DNA of 64,000 bases, from the NCBI GenBank assembly GCA_036504075.1, contig DASXVX010000032.1, forward strand, positions 124,001 to 188,000, read 5' to 3'. Numbering within the stretch: position 1 is the first letter of the stretch; the number at the start of each line of letters is the position of its first letter. This DNA is from DASXVX01 sp036504075. Its GTDB lineage: Bacteria > Bacillota > Sulfobacillia > Symbiobacteriales > Symbiobacteriaceae. The notes beneath the pieces are model-generated. The model was not told the DNA's origin. It ran no database searches and saw only the letters and a list, made by a program, of their open reading frames with translations. The position numbers were made by a program, and so were the translations under genes. Positions 7,076 through 16,057 of the stretch are shown piece by piece.

Positions 7076-8389
7076 CTACTTCTTGAGCCCCAACGCCCGC
7101 TGGACCAGCACCACCGCTTCCGCCCGGGTCGAGGTCTTCTCGCCGTGAATCGTGTTGTCCGGGTACCCCTTGACGATGCCCTTGTCCACCGCCACGCCGA
7201 CCAGCCCCGCAGTCCGGCTGGACAGCATGCCTGCATCCGTAAACCTGGCCACCACGGCCTCCCCGGCCGCGGCGCCGGCCTCCAGGTGCAGCGCCCTGAC
7301 GACCATGGCCATCGCTTCTTCACGGGTGATCGCCCGGTCCGGCTCAAACTGACCGGCGGGGTATTCCGCCACCTTGACGACGCCTGCGGCGACGGCCGCC
7401 TCGATGGCCCCATTCGCCCAGTGTGCGCCGGTGTCGGCGAAGCTGGCCTGGGCCGAACCGGCGGGGGCCGCAAAGGCTGCGGTCAGCATGGTTACGAACT
7501 CGGCACGAGTGACCATATCATTCGGATGGAAGACGCTGTTGGTGTCGCCCCTCACCCAACCGGCACGGACCGCCGACGAGACCAGAGCCTGCGACCACGT
7601 TCCGGCCGTGTCCAGCAGCAGCCCCGGCTCAACTGCGAACCAGACGCCGCCGACCAGGTGACCGGTGGTGTCGCCAGGAACCCTGTCCTTGAACCAGTGG
7701 TACAGAGGCGCTCCGTTGAAAGTCACCTGGAGGCTGCCGTCCTTCCGGGTGGTCGTGCCCAGCTTACCGCCGAGGCCCTGCGGCGCAACCAGTTGTTCGC
7801 CAGCCTTGAGCAGCAGGGGGGGCCAGTTGGTCGCGCACTTGTCGTAGCAATTGCTCACGCCCGGCGTGTCTTTGGTAAATACGTAGAGCGTCATGTCGTT
7901 GGCATCAGTAAAGAATCTGCCCAGGGTCCGGTCTTCGCTGAGCTTCACCGTCGGGGCGTCGGGGTTGGCCACGAACCAGACCTTGCCGACATTTTGCCCG
8001 GTGGTGTCGCCCGGGGCCTTGTCTTTGGACCAGTAGTACAGCGGCCAGTCGTTATAGGTGACCTGGATGGTGCCGTCCGTCCTGGTGACTGTGCCGAGCC
8101 TGCCCTGGAGGCCGATCGGAGCCAGGGGCATTTCCCCGGCCTTGAGCAGCAGCGGCGGCCAGTTAACGGCACACTTGTCGTAGCAGTTGCTCACGCCCCA
8201 GGTGTCCTTGGCGAACACGTAAAGCGTCATGCCGTTCGGGCCGGTAAGAATGGAACCCAGGTTGGCCGTCTGCGCCACCTGGACGATGGTGGTCTGGGTG
8301 ACTGCGAAGGCAGGTACCGCCCCAACGGGTAAGGTGGCCGTCAGCAGCGTGAGTACGAGCGAAGCCATCAACATGCGAGTACTTCTCAT
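7076..8389 (-). CDS. S-layer-homology protein with two secreted COG4315-type repeats
   Basis: An exported surface protein of 437 residues. A signal peptide ending PAFA (about residue 29) is followed by two copies of the secreted repeat of PF03640 (COG4315): each has MTLYVFxKDTxGVSNCYDKC, NWPPLLLKAGE and PGDTTG. The cysteine pair in each copy may form a disulfide or bind a ligand. The C-terminal third holds three SLH motifs (WVRGDTNSVFHPNDMVTRAEF, then GQFEPDRAITREEA and GYPDNTIHGEKTSTRAEA) that should anchor it to cell-wall polymers. The second ATG (8389) is preferred because AGGAG lies at suitable spacing. The repeat family has no settled function. Confidence 0.85.
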   Translation of the reverse strand: MRSTRMLMASLVLTLLTATLPVGAVPAFAVTQTTIVQVAQTANLGSILTGPNGMTLYVFAKDTWGVSNCYDKCAVNWPPLLLKAGEMPLAPIGLQGRLGTVTRTDGTIQVTYNDWPLYYWSKDKAPGDTTGQNVGKVWFVANPDAPTVKLSEDRTLGRFFTDANDMTLYVFTKDTPGVSNCYDKCATNWPPLLLKAGEQLVAPQGLGGKLGTTTRKDGSLQVTFNGAPLYHWFKDRVPGDTTGHLVGGVWFAVEPGLLLDTAGTWSQALVSSAVRAGWVRGDTNSVFHPNDMVTRAEFVTMLTAAFAAPAGSAQASFADTGAHWANGAIEAAVAAGVVKVAEYPAGQFEPDRAITREEAMAMVVRALHLEAGAAAGEAVVARFTDAGMLSSRTAGLVGVAVDKGIVKGYPDNTIHGEKTSTRAEAVVLVQRALGLKK

Positions 8390-8545
8390 TCCCATCCGCT
8401 CCTATTGGACCAAGATTAAACATCCCACTGTGCATACAGCGGAAGGCGACTTTTGGATCACGAAAGTTGAAAAAATATCACCGCATGATGCCGAACCCGG
8501 CACAACCCACCAGACCGGGGGCGTCCCCCGGCCCGGCCCCTCCTA

Positions 8546-10396
8546 CTATTTGAAGCGGCGCACCTGCCCCATGAGCTCCCGCACCACGCGCTCAAGGTCA
8601 CGGGAGGCGGATGCGACGCCGTCCATGGAGAAGTTCATGCTCTGGACCGAAGCCGCGACCTGTTCGGCCGCGGCCGCATTCTGGCCGGCCGTGGCGGCAA
8701 TTGTCTCCATGGCGTCGACGACCTGGTCAGAGCCGGCGGACATTTCTTCCGTTGCCGCCGTGTTCTCGAGGGTAATGGAGGCCACCGCGGTGGCCGACGC
8801 CATCACCCGGCCGCTGGAGCCGGCCAGCTTATCCATGGCCGCCGTAATGCCGTTCATATCCTGCATGGTGGCTTCCACCACCGTTTGAATTTCCTCCAGG
8901 GCGCGGCGGGTGTCCCCGGTCAACTGGGTGCCTGCCTCCACTTCGACGGTGGCCTGTTCCATGTCGATGACGGCCCGCGCCATGCCCACCTGGATGGTAT
9001 TGATCAGGCGGGCAATGTCCTTGGCCGACCCGCCGGCCCGTTCGGCCAGCTTGCGGACTTCGTCGGCCACTACCGCGAAGCCCCGGCCTTGCTCCCCGGC
9101 CCGAGCCGCCTCAATGGCCGCGTTCAGGGCCAGCATGTTGGTTTGCTCGGCGATTTCCGTGATTACCCGGCTGATGTGGCCGATTTGCTCACCCAGGTTG
9201 CCAAGATCCCGGATTTGCCCGGAGGTGGCCAGCACCGCACCCCGAATGCGCTCCATGCCCGCGACGGTTTTTTCCACCACGCGGGCGCCGCTCCGGGCCG
9301 TGTCCACCGCCCGCTGGGAGGAGGCGGCCACGTGGGTGGCTTTGTCGGTGGCCTCCGCAATGGCGCTGCCCATTTCGTCGACCGTCCGGGCGCTTTGCTG
9401 GGCGCTATGGGACTGCTCGCCGGCGCCGGCGGCGATCTGGGTGATGGCCGTTCGCAGCCGCGTGACGACCCCGGCCGTCTCTTTCGCCGATAGCGATTGG
9501 GCCTGGGCGCCGTCGGCCACCTGGGCCACGGCTGTCGTGACCACCTGGGCCGAGAGCGCCACCTGACCGGTATTCCCGGTTAACTGCGCCGCGGCAGCGG
9601 CCACGTTGCCGGAGCGGGCCGCAATCTCCTGAACCAGGCCCCGGATGTGATGGAGCATGCTATTGAACGCCCGGGCCAGGTCGGCGGTCTCGTCATCGGT
9701 GTCTACTTCCAGGTCCGGCGCGCTCAGATCGCCCTCAGCCAGTCGGGCCGCCACACTTGTGGCCGCCCGTAGTCGGCGGGCGATGCTGCGGGCCGGCACA
9801 ATCCCCAGCAGCAGGCCGAGCAGCAGTGCCAAAGCCCCGGCTGCCATGATCACGATGCTGGTGCGAGAGGCGGTCTGCGCGGCGGCAGTCCGCCGGTCTG
9901 ACGCCTGTTGAACGGCCAGGCGATTCAGGTAGGTCAGGTGCTGCTGGACCCGATCCGAAGCCGCGTCCAGTTGTGGCATGGACCGGCCGGCTTCCGGATT
10001 GCCCACGGGGTTGTCCACGGCCAGAATTGCCGTGCCGGCCCGGATGGCGTCTTCCAGGTCCCAGGCGACACCACCCCACCCGGCGGTTTCTTCCGGCGTG
10101 AGCGCTGCCTGGCGGTAGAGCGCCAGCTTTTGCGCCAGATTCTGCCGCACGGCGGTAAAGGCGGTCCGGTCTCGGATGTTCCCCGTCGCCATATAGTCCG
10201 TGGGCAGGTTCTGAATGGTCTCCGCCAGGGTCATAAAGTCCCCCAGGTCGGCCAAGCCGGCCAGGGCGACCGACTGCTCACCGCCGGTGCGGGCGAGCTG
10301 ATTTACCCCCCAGTACGCCGCCCCACCCAGCAGCAGTATCAGCAGAACCATGCTCAGAAACCCGGCCGTCAATTTCGATGCGATGGAAAAGCGCAA
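8546..10396 (-). CDS. Methyl-accepting chemotaxis protein
   Basis: A transmembrane chemoreceptor of 616 residues. The first helix spans about 10-30, an extracytoplasmic region of about 150 residues (likely a four-helix bundle) follows, then the second helix (about 180-200) and a HAMP domain (201-255). The signalling hairpin tip, EQTNMLALNAAIEAARAGEQ, lies near residues 415-435 and is nearly invariant in this class, so it should couple to CheW/CheA. Flanking helices are rich in Ala/Gln/Glu with plausible methylation sites. No known ligand-binding family is evident. It is transcribed away from the lactate permease gene, which may hint at a related stimulus, but this is speculation. Confidence 0.93.
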   Translation of the reverse strand: MRFSIASKLTAGFLSMVLLILLLGGAAYWGVNQLARTGGEQSVALAGLADLGDFMTLAETIQNLPTDYMATGNIRDRTAFTAVRQNLAQKLALYRQAALTPEETAGWGGVAWDLEDAIRAGTAILAVDNPVGNPEAGRSMPQLDAASDRVQQHLTYLNRLAVQQASDRRTAAAQTASRTSIVIMAAGALALLLGLLLGIVPARSIARRLRAATSVAARLAEGDLSAPDLEVDTDDETADLARAFNSMLHHIRGLVQEIAARSGNVAAAAAQLTGNTGQVALSAQVVTTAVAQVADGAQAQSLSAKETAGVVTRLRTAITQIAAGAGEQSHSAQQSARTVDEMGSAIAEATDKATHVAASSQRAVDTARSGARVVEKTVAGMERIRGAVLATSGQIRDLGNLGEQIGHISRVITEIAEQTNMLALNAAIEAARAGEQGRGFAVVADEVRKLAERAGGSAKDIARLINTIQVGMARAVIDMEQATVEVEAGTQLTGDTRRALEEIQTVVEATMQDMNGITAAMDKLAGSSGRVMASATAVASITLENTAATEEMSAGSDQVVDAMETIAATAGQNAAAAEQVAASVQSMNFSMDGVASASRDLERVVRELMGQVRRFK

Positions 10397-10782
10397 GGGA
10401 AAGCCCCCATTCCCGCCCGGCTATAGACTTTTGTACCACAGAGCCAGTGAATACCAACAAATATGAGTTATCTACATAGATTCATTTTAGCATAGACTGT
10501 GAGAGAATAGTAACTATATGATTGGCTTCGGTAAGGGTTTGTCGTGCAACGCGAAAGTTATCACGTTCACAATTAGTCAAAAAGTGCTATTTTGCTTTGC
10601 GCGCCGACATGCAATGCAGGAACTGTTCGCCTGCCGACGAATTGGCAGGTCAGGTGGTCAGACCACCAGCCCACCCGACCATCCTACCGGGCCCGGCCAC
10701 TCGGAGGAATGCAAAGTGGGTTTCCAGTTCGGGGGTTATTGACAGCGGGGTGCCGTCAAAAACTGGGCATGGGGGTTTATCA
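10397..10782. other. Divergent regulatory region between chemoreceptor and lactate permease
   Basis: The first half is AT-rich and a possible sigma-A promoter for the permease is present (TTCACA 10566-10571, 16 bases, TATTTT 10588-10593). The second half holds the FadR-type operator (listed separately) and a TGCC-N8-GGCA palindrome. The open frame reading in from 10522 is not taken as coding because the conserved permease sequence starts at 10783. Confidence 0.5.
10653..10667. promoter_or_regulatory. Predicted FadR-subfamily GntR operator
   Basis: The palindrome GGTGGT-CAG-ACCACC contains TGGTCAGACCA, an exact fit to the FadR-type GntR consensus TNGTNNNACNA. It lies 116 bases upstream of the permease start, and the operon encodes a FadR-type regulator, so self-operon control by lactate is the likely role. 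Confidence 0.6.
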
Positions 10783-12498
10783 ATGCAGTATTTCCAGAAC
10801 TACAATCCGCTGGGGAACGTGTTCCTGTCCACCATCGTCGCCGCCATTCCACTGCTGACCTTGTTGTATCTGTTGGCGTTGCATCCGTGGCGGGACGAGA
10901 ACGGCAACCAGCATCGTGGCATTGAGGCGCCTAAAGCCGCCGGTATCGCTGCTATCATCGCACTGATCGTTGCCATGTTTGTCCTCAAGATGCCCTTCGC
11001 TGCAGCCGGGGCGGCCTTCGTTTACGGCGCTGCCAGCGGCCTGTTCCCGATCGGCTGGATCGTGGTTGCCGCTATGTTCCTGTACCAGATGACCCTGATC
11101 ACCGGCAAGTTTGATGTGGTCAAGGAGTCTGTCGCCCGCATCTCCAACGACCGCCGGCTCCAGGTGCTGCTGATCGCCTTCTCGTTCGGCGCCTTCCTGG
11201 AAGGTGCGGCGGGCTTTGGCACCCCGGTCGCCATCGCCGGCGCTCTGTTGGTCGGCCTCGGATTCAAGCCGTTCCAGTCCGCCGTGCTGAACCTGCTGGC
11301 CAACACGGCCCCGGTGGCCTTCGGCGCCATCGGCACGCCGGTCATCACCCTTGCGGCAGTCACCGGGATCAACCCGAACCTGATTTCCGCCATGGCCGGT
11401 CGCCAGCTGCCGTTCTTCTCCCTGATCGTGCCGCTGTATGTCATCGTCGTCATGGTCAAAATGGACAAGAAGCCCATGTCGAAGGTCTGGGAAGTGTGGC
11501 CGGCCATTGTCGTCTCCGGCGCTTCCTTCGCCGTGACCCAGTGGTACGTGTCCAACTACATGGGCCCGAACCTGGTCGACATTCTCGGCGGCCTGGTCTC
11601 CATGTTCTGCCTGGCCGGGTTCTCCCTGGTCTGGAAGCCCAAGACCGCTTACGACGAGGAAGGCGAGTCCGGCGCCCGCAAGGCCGCTGCCGCCAAGAAG
11701 CCGTACACCACCGGCGAGATCATTTCCGCCTGGGTGCCCTGGATTCTGCTGACCATTTTCGTCTTCCTCTGGGGCTATCCCAGCGTGAAGGCCTGGCTGA
11801 ATCTGCCGCACTTTGGCATCAAGACTGTGATTCTTCAGAACGTGCCATTCCTGCACAAGCTGGTCATGCGGACGGCGCCGGTCGTCGTCAAGCCGACGGC
11901 GGAAGGGGCCGTGTACACCATCAACTGGCTGCAGGCCGCTGGTTCCGGCATCTTCATCGCCGCAATTCTGTCCGGTCTCTGGATGGGCATGACGGGTGCG
12001 CAGTGGAAATCGGCGATCAGCCGGACCGCTTCCCGCATGAAGGTGCCCCTTCTGACTATCGGCACCGTGCTGGGCTTCTCCTACATGACCCGCTACGCCG
12101 GCACCGACGCCATTCTGGGCCTGGCTTTCACCCGGACCGGCGTTCTATACCCGCTCTTCGCCGCCATGCTCGGCTGGCTGGGCGTCTTCCTGACTGGTTC
12201 GGACACCGCGTCCAACGCCATGTTCGGTAGCCTGCAGCAGATTACGGCTCAGCAGCTCGGCCTCTCGCAAGTGCTGATCGTTACCGCCAACTCTACCGGC
12301 GGCGTCATGGGCAAGATGATCGACGCGCAGTCCATCGTCGTCGCCACTGCCTCTACCTACGAGAATCCGGACGAGCGCAAGGCCGCCGTCGGCCCCATTT
12401 TCCGGTTCGTGTTCTGGCACTCGCTCTTCCTGGCCTTCCTGGTCGGCCTCGTGGTCCTGGCGCAGGCCTACTGGCTCACCTGGATGATTCCTCACTAA
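10783..12498 (+). CDS. lctP: L-lactate permease (LctP/GlcA family)
   Basis: A 571-residue multi-pass inner-membrane transporter of the lactate permease family, importing lactate and perhaps glycolate with protons. About a dozen hydrophobic helices are visible, with family hallmarks SFGAFLEGAAGFGTPVAIAG (about 130-150), NTAPVAFGAIGTPV and, near the end, FLTGSDTASNAMFG and ANSTGGVMGKMIDAQSI. The start is set at ATG 10783 (MQYFQNYNPLGN) because homology begins there and a GGGGG site precedes it. It heads the operon that runs through the regulator and dehydrogenase genes. Confidence 0.95.
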   Translation: MQYFQNYNPLGNVFLSTIVAAIPLLTLLYLLALHPWRDENGNQHRGIEAPKAAGIAAIIALIVAMFVLKMPFAAAGAAFVYGAASGLFPIGWIVVAAMFLYQMTLITGKFDVVKESVARISNDRRLQVLLIAFSFGAFLEGAAGFGTPVAIAGALLVGLGFKPFQSAVLNLLANTAPVAFGAIGTPVITLAAVTGINPNLISAMAGRQLPFFSLIVPLYVIVVMVKMDKKPMSKVWEVWPAIVVSGASFAVTQWYVSNYMGPNLVDILGGLVSMFCLAGFSLVWKPKTAYDEEGESGARKAAAAKKPYTTGEIISAWVPWILLTIFVFLWGYPSVKAWLNLPHFGIKTVILQNVPFLHKLVMRTAPVVVKPTAEGAVYTINWLQAAGSGIFIAAILSGLWMGMTGAQWKSAISRTASRMKVPLLTIGTVLGFSYMTRYAGTDAILGLAFTRTGVLYPLFAAMLGWLGVFLTGSDTASNAMFGSLQQITAQQLGLSQVLIVTANSTGGVMGKMIDAQSIVVATASTYENPDERKAAVGPIFRFVFWHSLFLAFLVGLVVLAQAYWLTWMIPH

Positions 12499-12590
12499 TC
12501 AGCTACTTCGGTCGGTGAAATGCTTTATACTGGTAAGCGTAGCAACGGGGCCGTGCTGCGAATTTGGTCCCGATTCGGGAGGAATTGTGC

Positions 12591-13310
12591 ATGGGACGCT
12601 TCGCACGCATTGAAAACCAGCGCATTTACCAGCAAATCGTAGAGCAAATCACCGTCATGGTGAAGGATGGCAATCTGAAACCGGGCGACCGCCTGCCGGC
12701 CGAACGATCTTTGGCCGAAGAGTTCGGTGTCAGCAGGGCGGCAGTGCGGGAAGCGCTGTCGGCGCTCGGAATGATGGGCCTGCTTGAGGTCCATCAGGGT
12801 GAAGGCACATTTATTCGCAACATCGGGACCGAGGCGCTCGTCCCGCCAATGGCACTGGCGTTTGCGATGGAGGCCGAAGAAGCGGCCGGGTGGGAGTTGC
12901 TGGAGGTACGCGCTGCACTGGAATCGGAAGGCGCGTACCTCGCGGCGCAACGGCGTGAGCCGGACGACATCGCCGCCATGGAAGCCGCAGTGTGGGATAT
13001 GCAAAACTTACAGGGCGAGAGCCTGAAAGCGGAGGCGGACTGGCGTTTTCACAACGCCGTCGCCTCCGCCTCAGGCAATAGCCTGATCATCCAAATCATG
13101 CGAACCCTGACGGAACGGATGCGGGTCTCGCTCAAGGACTATCGGGCGCGCCTGCTCCGGATTCCTGGCAACAGCGTGACCCTTAACAGCGAGCACCAGG
13201 CCATTCTCGACGCCATCCGTGAAGGACGGGCGGAGGATGCGCACCATGCCATGCGGGCACACATCGAGCGAGTCAAGCGCACGCTGTATGACGATGCGCC
13301 CGTTTCCTAA
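12591..13310 (+). CDS. FadR-subfamily GntR regulator of lactate use
   Basis: A 239-residue transcription factor. An N-terminal winged helix-turn-helix (residues 10-75: LPAERSLAEEFGVSRAAVREAL) is followed by an all-helical FCD ligand-binding domain with metal-binding histidines (FHNAVA, SEHQAILDAI, HHAMRAH). Start ATG 12591 is selected over an upstream GTG because GGGAGG lies eight bases before it. Genes of this type (LldR/LutR-like) repress lactate operons and release on binding lactate. It is placed inside the operon, and the operator at 10653-10667 fits its class. Confidence 0.9.
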   Translation: MGRFARIENQRIYQQIVEQITVMVKDGNLKPGDRLPAERSLAEEFGVSRAAVREALSALGMMGLLEVHQGEGTFIRNIGTEALVPPMALAFAMEAEEAAGWELLEVRAALESEGAYLAAQRREPDDIAAMEAAVWDMQNLQGESLKAEADWRFHNAVASASGNSLIIQIMRTLTERMRVSLKDYRARLLRIPGNSVTLNSEHQAILDAIREGRAEDAHHAMRAHIERVKRTLYDDAPVS

Positions 13311-13328
13311 GAAACGAGGTGTCGATTT

Positions 13329-14741
13329 ATGGGCGATTCAGCGCTGGTCAAAGCGCTTAGAGCAATCGTAGGCGAGCAGAACGTGCTCGCGACCCCGGCA
13401 GACCTGGCGGCGTATGCCTACGACGCAACGCCTCTCTATAAGAGCCTTCCGGACGTGGTGGTCTTTCCCGGCTCCACGGCCGATGTGCAGGCGGTCGTCC
13501 GGCTGGCCGCGGCGTTGAAAACCCCGGTTGTTCCCCGTGGCAGTGGGACCAACCTTTCTGGCGGCACGGTCCCCCTTGCGGGCGGCATCGTGCTGGTCAT
13601 GACCCGCATGAGTCAGATTCTGGAGATCGACGCGGCCAACCTGACCGCCATCGTCCAGCCGGGTGTAAACACCGCCCTGCTGTCCCGGACGGTGGAGGCG
13701 CAGGGTCTTTTCTATCCGCCCGACCCGGGCTCCATGGTCATTTCGACGATTGGCGGGAACGTGGCCGAGAACGCCGGCGGGCTCCGCGGGCTGAAGTACG
13801 GCGTGACCCGGGACTACGTCATGGGGCTGGAAGCGGTGCTCGCCAACGGCGACGTGCTGCGCACCGGCGGCAAGAACGCCAAGGACGTGGCCGGTTACGA
13901 CCTGACCCGGCTGCTGGTCGGCTCGGAGGGCACGCTGGCGGTGATCACCGAGGTCACCGTAAAGCTGATTCCCAAGCCGGAGACGAAGCGGACGGCGCTG
14001 GCGATTTTCGATGACCTGGAAGCCGCGGCCCGTACCGTGGCCCGGATTATTGCCGGCAAGATCATTCCCGTCACCCTGGAGTTCATGGACCGGGGGACGA
14101 TCAACAGCGTTGAAGACTTCGCCAAGGTGGGACTGCCCCGGGACGCCGAAGCCGTGCTGCTGATCGAGCAGGACGGTGCGCCGGTGGTAGCCGACGCCGA
14201 TATTATTCAGATCGGCCGGATTTGCCGTGAGGAAGGCGCCCGGGAAGTCAAGGTGGCAGCGACGGTGGAGGAGGGGACCAAGCTGGCGGAAGCCCGCCGG
14301 TTCGCCCTTTCGGCCCTGGCCCGCAAGTCGCCGACCTGCGTCCTGGAAGATGCGACGGTGCCGCGCTCCCGCCTGGCCGAAATGGTTCGGTTTATCGGGG
14401 AGACGGCGAAGAAGTACAACATAGAAATTTGCACGTTCGGCCATGCCGGCGACGGGAATTTGCACCCGACCTGCCCGACCGACGAGCGGAACCACGAAGA
14501 GATCGAGCGGGTGGAGAAGGCCTTCGCCGAAATCTTCGCCAAGGCGATCGAACTGGGCGGCACCATCACCGGCGAGCATGGGGTGGGGCTGGCCAAGCAG
14601 GATTATCTGGAGTGGAAGTGCGGCGCCCCCGGCGTGGAAATGATGCGGCGTCTGAAGGATGCGTTTGATCCGGCGGGGATCCTGAATCCCGGCAAGGTGT
14701 TGCCCGGGAGCCGCAACCGTTTGGTGGTGAGGGCGAAATGA
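13329..14741 (+). CDS. FAD-linked lactate/glycolate dehydrogenase subunit (GlcD-like)
   Basis: A 470-residue FAD-binding oxidase of the GlcD/D-lactate dehydrogenase family. The PCMH-type FAD domain occupies about 38-215 (VVPRGSGTNLSGG, PPDPGSMVISTIGGNVAENAGG, GYDLTRLLVGSEGTLAVIT) and the C-terminal oxidase domain follows, with the conserved FGHAGDGNLHP (about 376-386) and GEHGVGLAKQDYL. It should oxidise D-lactate or glycolate and pass electrons to the adjacent iron-sulfur subunit, with which it overlaps by four bases (ATGA). Substrate cannot be fixed from sequence; linkage to lactate permease favours lactate. Confidence 0.92.
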   Translation: MGDSALVKALRAIVGEQNVLATPADLAAYAYDATPLYKSLPDVVVFPGSTADVQAVVRLAAALKTPVVPRGSGTNLSGGTVPLAGGIVLVMTRMSQILEIDAANLTAIVQPGVNTALLSRTVEAQGLFYPPDPGSMVISTIGGNVAENAGGLRGLKYGVTRDYVMGLEAVLANGDVLRTGGKNAKDVAGYDLTRLLVGSEGTLAVITEVTVKLIPKPETKRTALAIFDDLEAAARTVARIIAGKIIPVTLEFMDRGTINSVEDFAKVGLPRDAEAVLLIEQDGAPVVADADIIQIGRICREEGAREVKVAATVEEGTKLAEARRFALSALARKSPTCVLEDATVPRSRLAEMVRFIGETAKKYNIEICTFGHAGDGNLHPTCPTDERNHEEIERVEKAFAEIFAKAIELGGTITGEHGVGLAKQDYLEWKCGAPGVEMMRRLKDAFDPAGILNPGKVLPGSRNRLVVRAK

Positions 14742-16057
14742 GTCTGGCGGAATCCCTCTCGGCCCAACTGCGGGAAGAGGAGATTATCCAGTGCATGCGC
14801 TGCGGGTTCTGCCTGTCGGCCTGCCCGACGTACAAGCTGTACGGGCGGGAGGCCAACAGCCCCCGTGGCCGCATTGCCCTTGCCAATGCGGTGCTGCGCG
14901 GCGAGATTCCTCTGAACGATATTACGCTGCCGCTGGACCAGTGCATCGGCTGCCGGGCCTGCGAAACGGCCTGCCCGGCGGGCGTGCATTACGGGACGAT
15001 TCTCGAAGCCGCCCGCTCGACGAATGAGCGGAGCCGGCCCCGGGGCGTTTTCGCCCGGCTGTTCCGGAAGGTCGCTTTCGAATGGATCCTGGGCACGCCC
15101 GGCGGCATCAAGCTGGCCGGCTTTGGCCTCTGGTTCTGGCAGGCCACCGGGCTGGCAACCGTCATTCGCGGCACCGGCCTGGTGAAGGCGATCGCCGGCG
15201 CGGCGGCCGCGGACCTGGACCGGGCGATGCCGGCGGCGCCAAGCCCCGCCGTGCGGCGGGCGGGCGGCGGCATGGGGACCGTGTTCCCGGCAGTCGGGCC
15301 GAAGCGCGCCCGGGCGGCGTTCTTCACCGGCTGCATTATGGAGATGGCCTTCTACCAGGAAAACCGGGATTCCATCCGGCTGCTCCAGGCGGTAGGCTGC
15401 GAAGTGGTGATCGTACCGGGGCAGGGCTGCTGTGGTGCGGTCCATACCCACGCCGGCGAAGAGCCCCTGGCTTATGAGCAGGCGAAGCGGAACATCGCCG
15501 CGTTTGAAGCCGAGACGGGGGCCGATTTCATCGTCCTTTCCGCCGGTGGCTGCGGGGCGGCGCTTAAAGAGTACAAGCTCTGGTTCCAGCAGGATCAGCA
15601 GTGGGCCTTGCGGGCGGCGGCCTTCTCGGCCAAGGTGAAGGATCTGAGCGAGGTGCTGGTGGCCATGGGGCCGTTGCCGCTCAAGGAGCGGAAAGGCCGG
15701 CTGACCTACCAGGATTCGTGCCACCTGCGGAACGTGCAGAAGGTAGTCTCCCAGCCCCGGCAACTTCTGACCGCAATCCCCGGCGGGGAGTTCGTGGAAC
15801 TGCCCGGCGCCGACGGTTGCTGCGGGGCGGGTGGCATTTACAACGTAACTCAGCCGGAAACGGCCAATCACCTGGGTAATGAGAAAATCGACCGGCTGCA
15901 GCAAACGGGCGCCACCACGCTCGTCGTGACCAACCCGCCTTGCCAGCTTCATATGCAGGCGAGCCTCATGCGCAGCGGCCTGGATCAGCGTGGCGTCGCG
16001 GTGAAGCATATCGCGACCGTTCTGTGCGAAGCGCTAGATCGGGAGGAGTCGCAATGA
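14738..16057 (+). CDS. Iron-sulfur subunit of lactate/glycolate dehydrogenase (GlcF-like)
   Basis: A 439-residue electron-transfer subunit. Two ferredoxin-type 4Fe-4S motifs (CMRCGFCLSACP at about 19-30; CIGCRACETACP at about 68-79) are followed by two cysteine-rich CCG domains (GQGCCGAVH, SAGGCGAALKEY, YQDSCHLRNVQK, DGCCGAGGIYN). In such proteins the CCG domains bind additional clusters and relay electrons from the FAD subunit to the quinone pool. It overlaps the preceding and following genes by four bases each (ATGA), so the enzyme is tightly co-translated with GlcD-like and LutA. Confidence 0.92.
   Translation: MSLAESLSAQLREEEIIQCMRCGFCLSACPTYKLYGREANSPRGRIALANAVLRGEIPLNDITLPLDQCIGCRACETACPAGVHYGTILEAARSTNERSRPRGVFARLFRKVAFEWILGTPGGIKLAGFGLWFWQATGLATVIRGTGLVKAIAGAAAADLDRAMPAAPSPAVRRAGGGMGTVFPAVGPKRARAAFFTGCIMEMAFYQENRDSIRLLQAVGCEVVIVPGQGCCGAVHTHAGEEPLAYEQAKRNIAAFEAETGADFIVLSAGGCGAALKEYKLWFQQDQQWALRAAAFSAKVKDLSEVLVAMGPLPLKERKGRLTYQDSCHLRNVQKVVSQPRQLLTAIPGGEFVELPGADGCCGAGGIYNVTQPETANHLGNEKIDRLQQTGATTLVVTNPPCQLHMQASLMRSGLDQRGVAVKHIATVLCEALDREESQ

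Noticed and set aside
10522..10782. Extended N-terminus of the lactate permease
   Set aside because: The frame is open but the added residues are Cys/Arg/Pro-rich, overlap the operator, and the family starts at MQYFQNYNPL.
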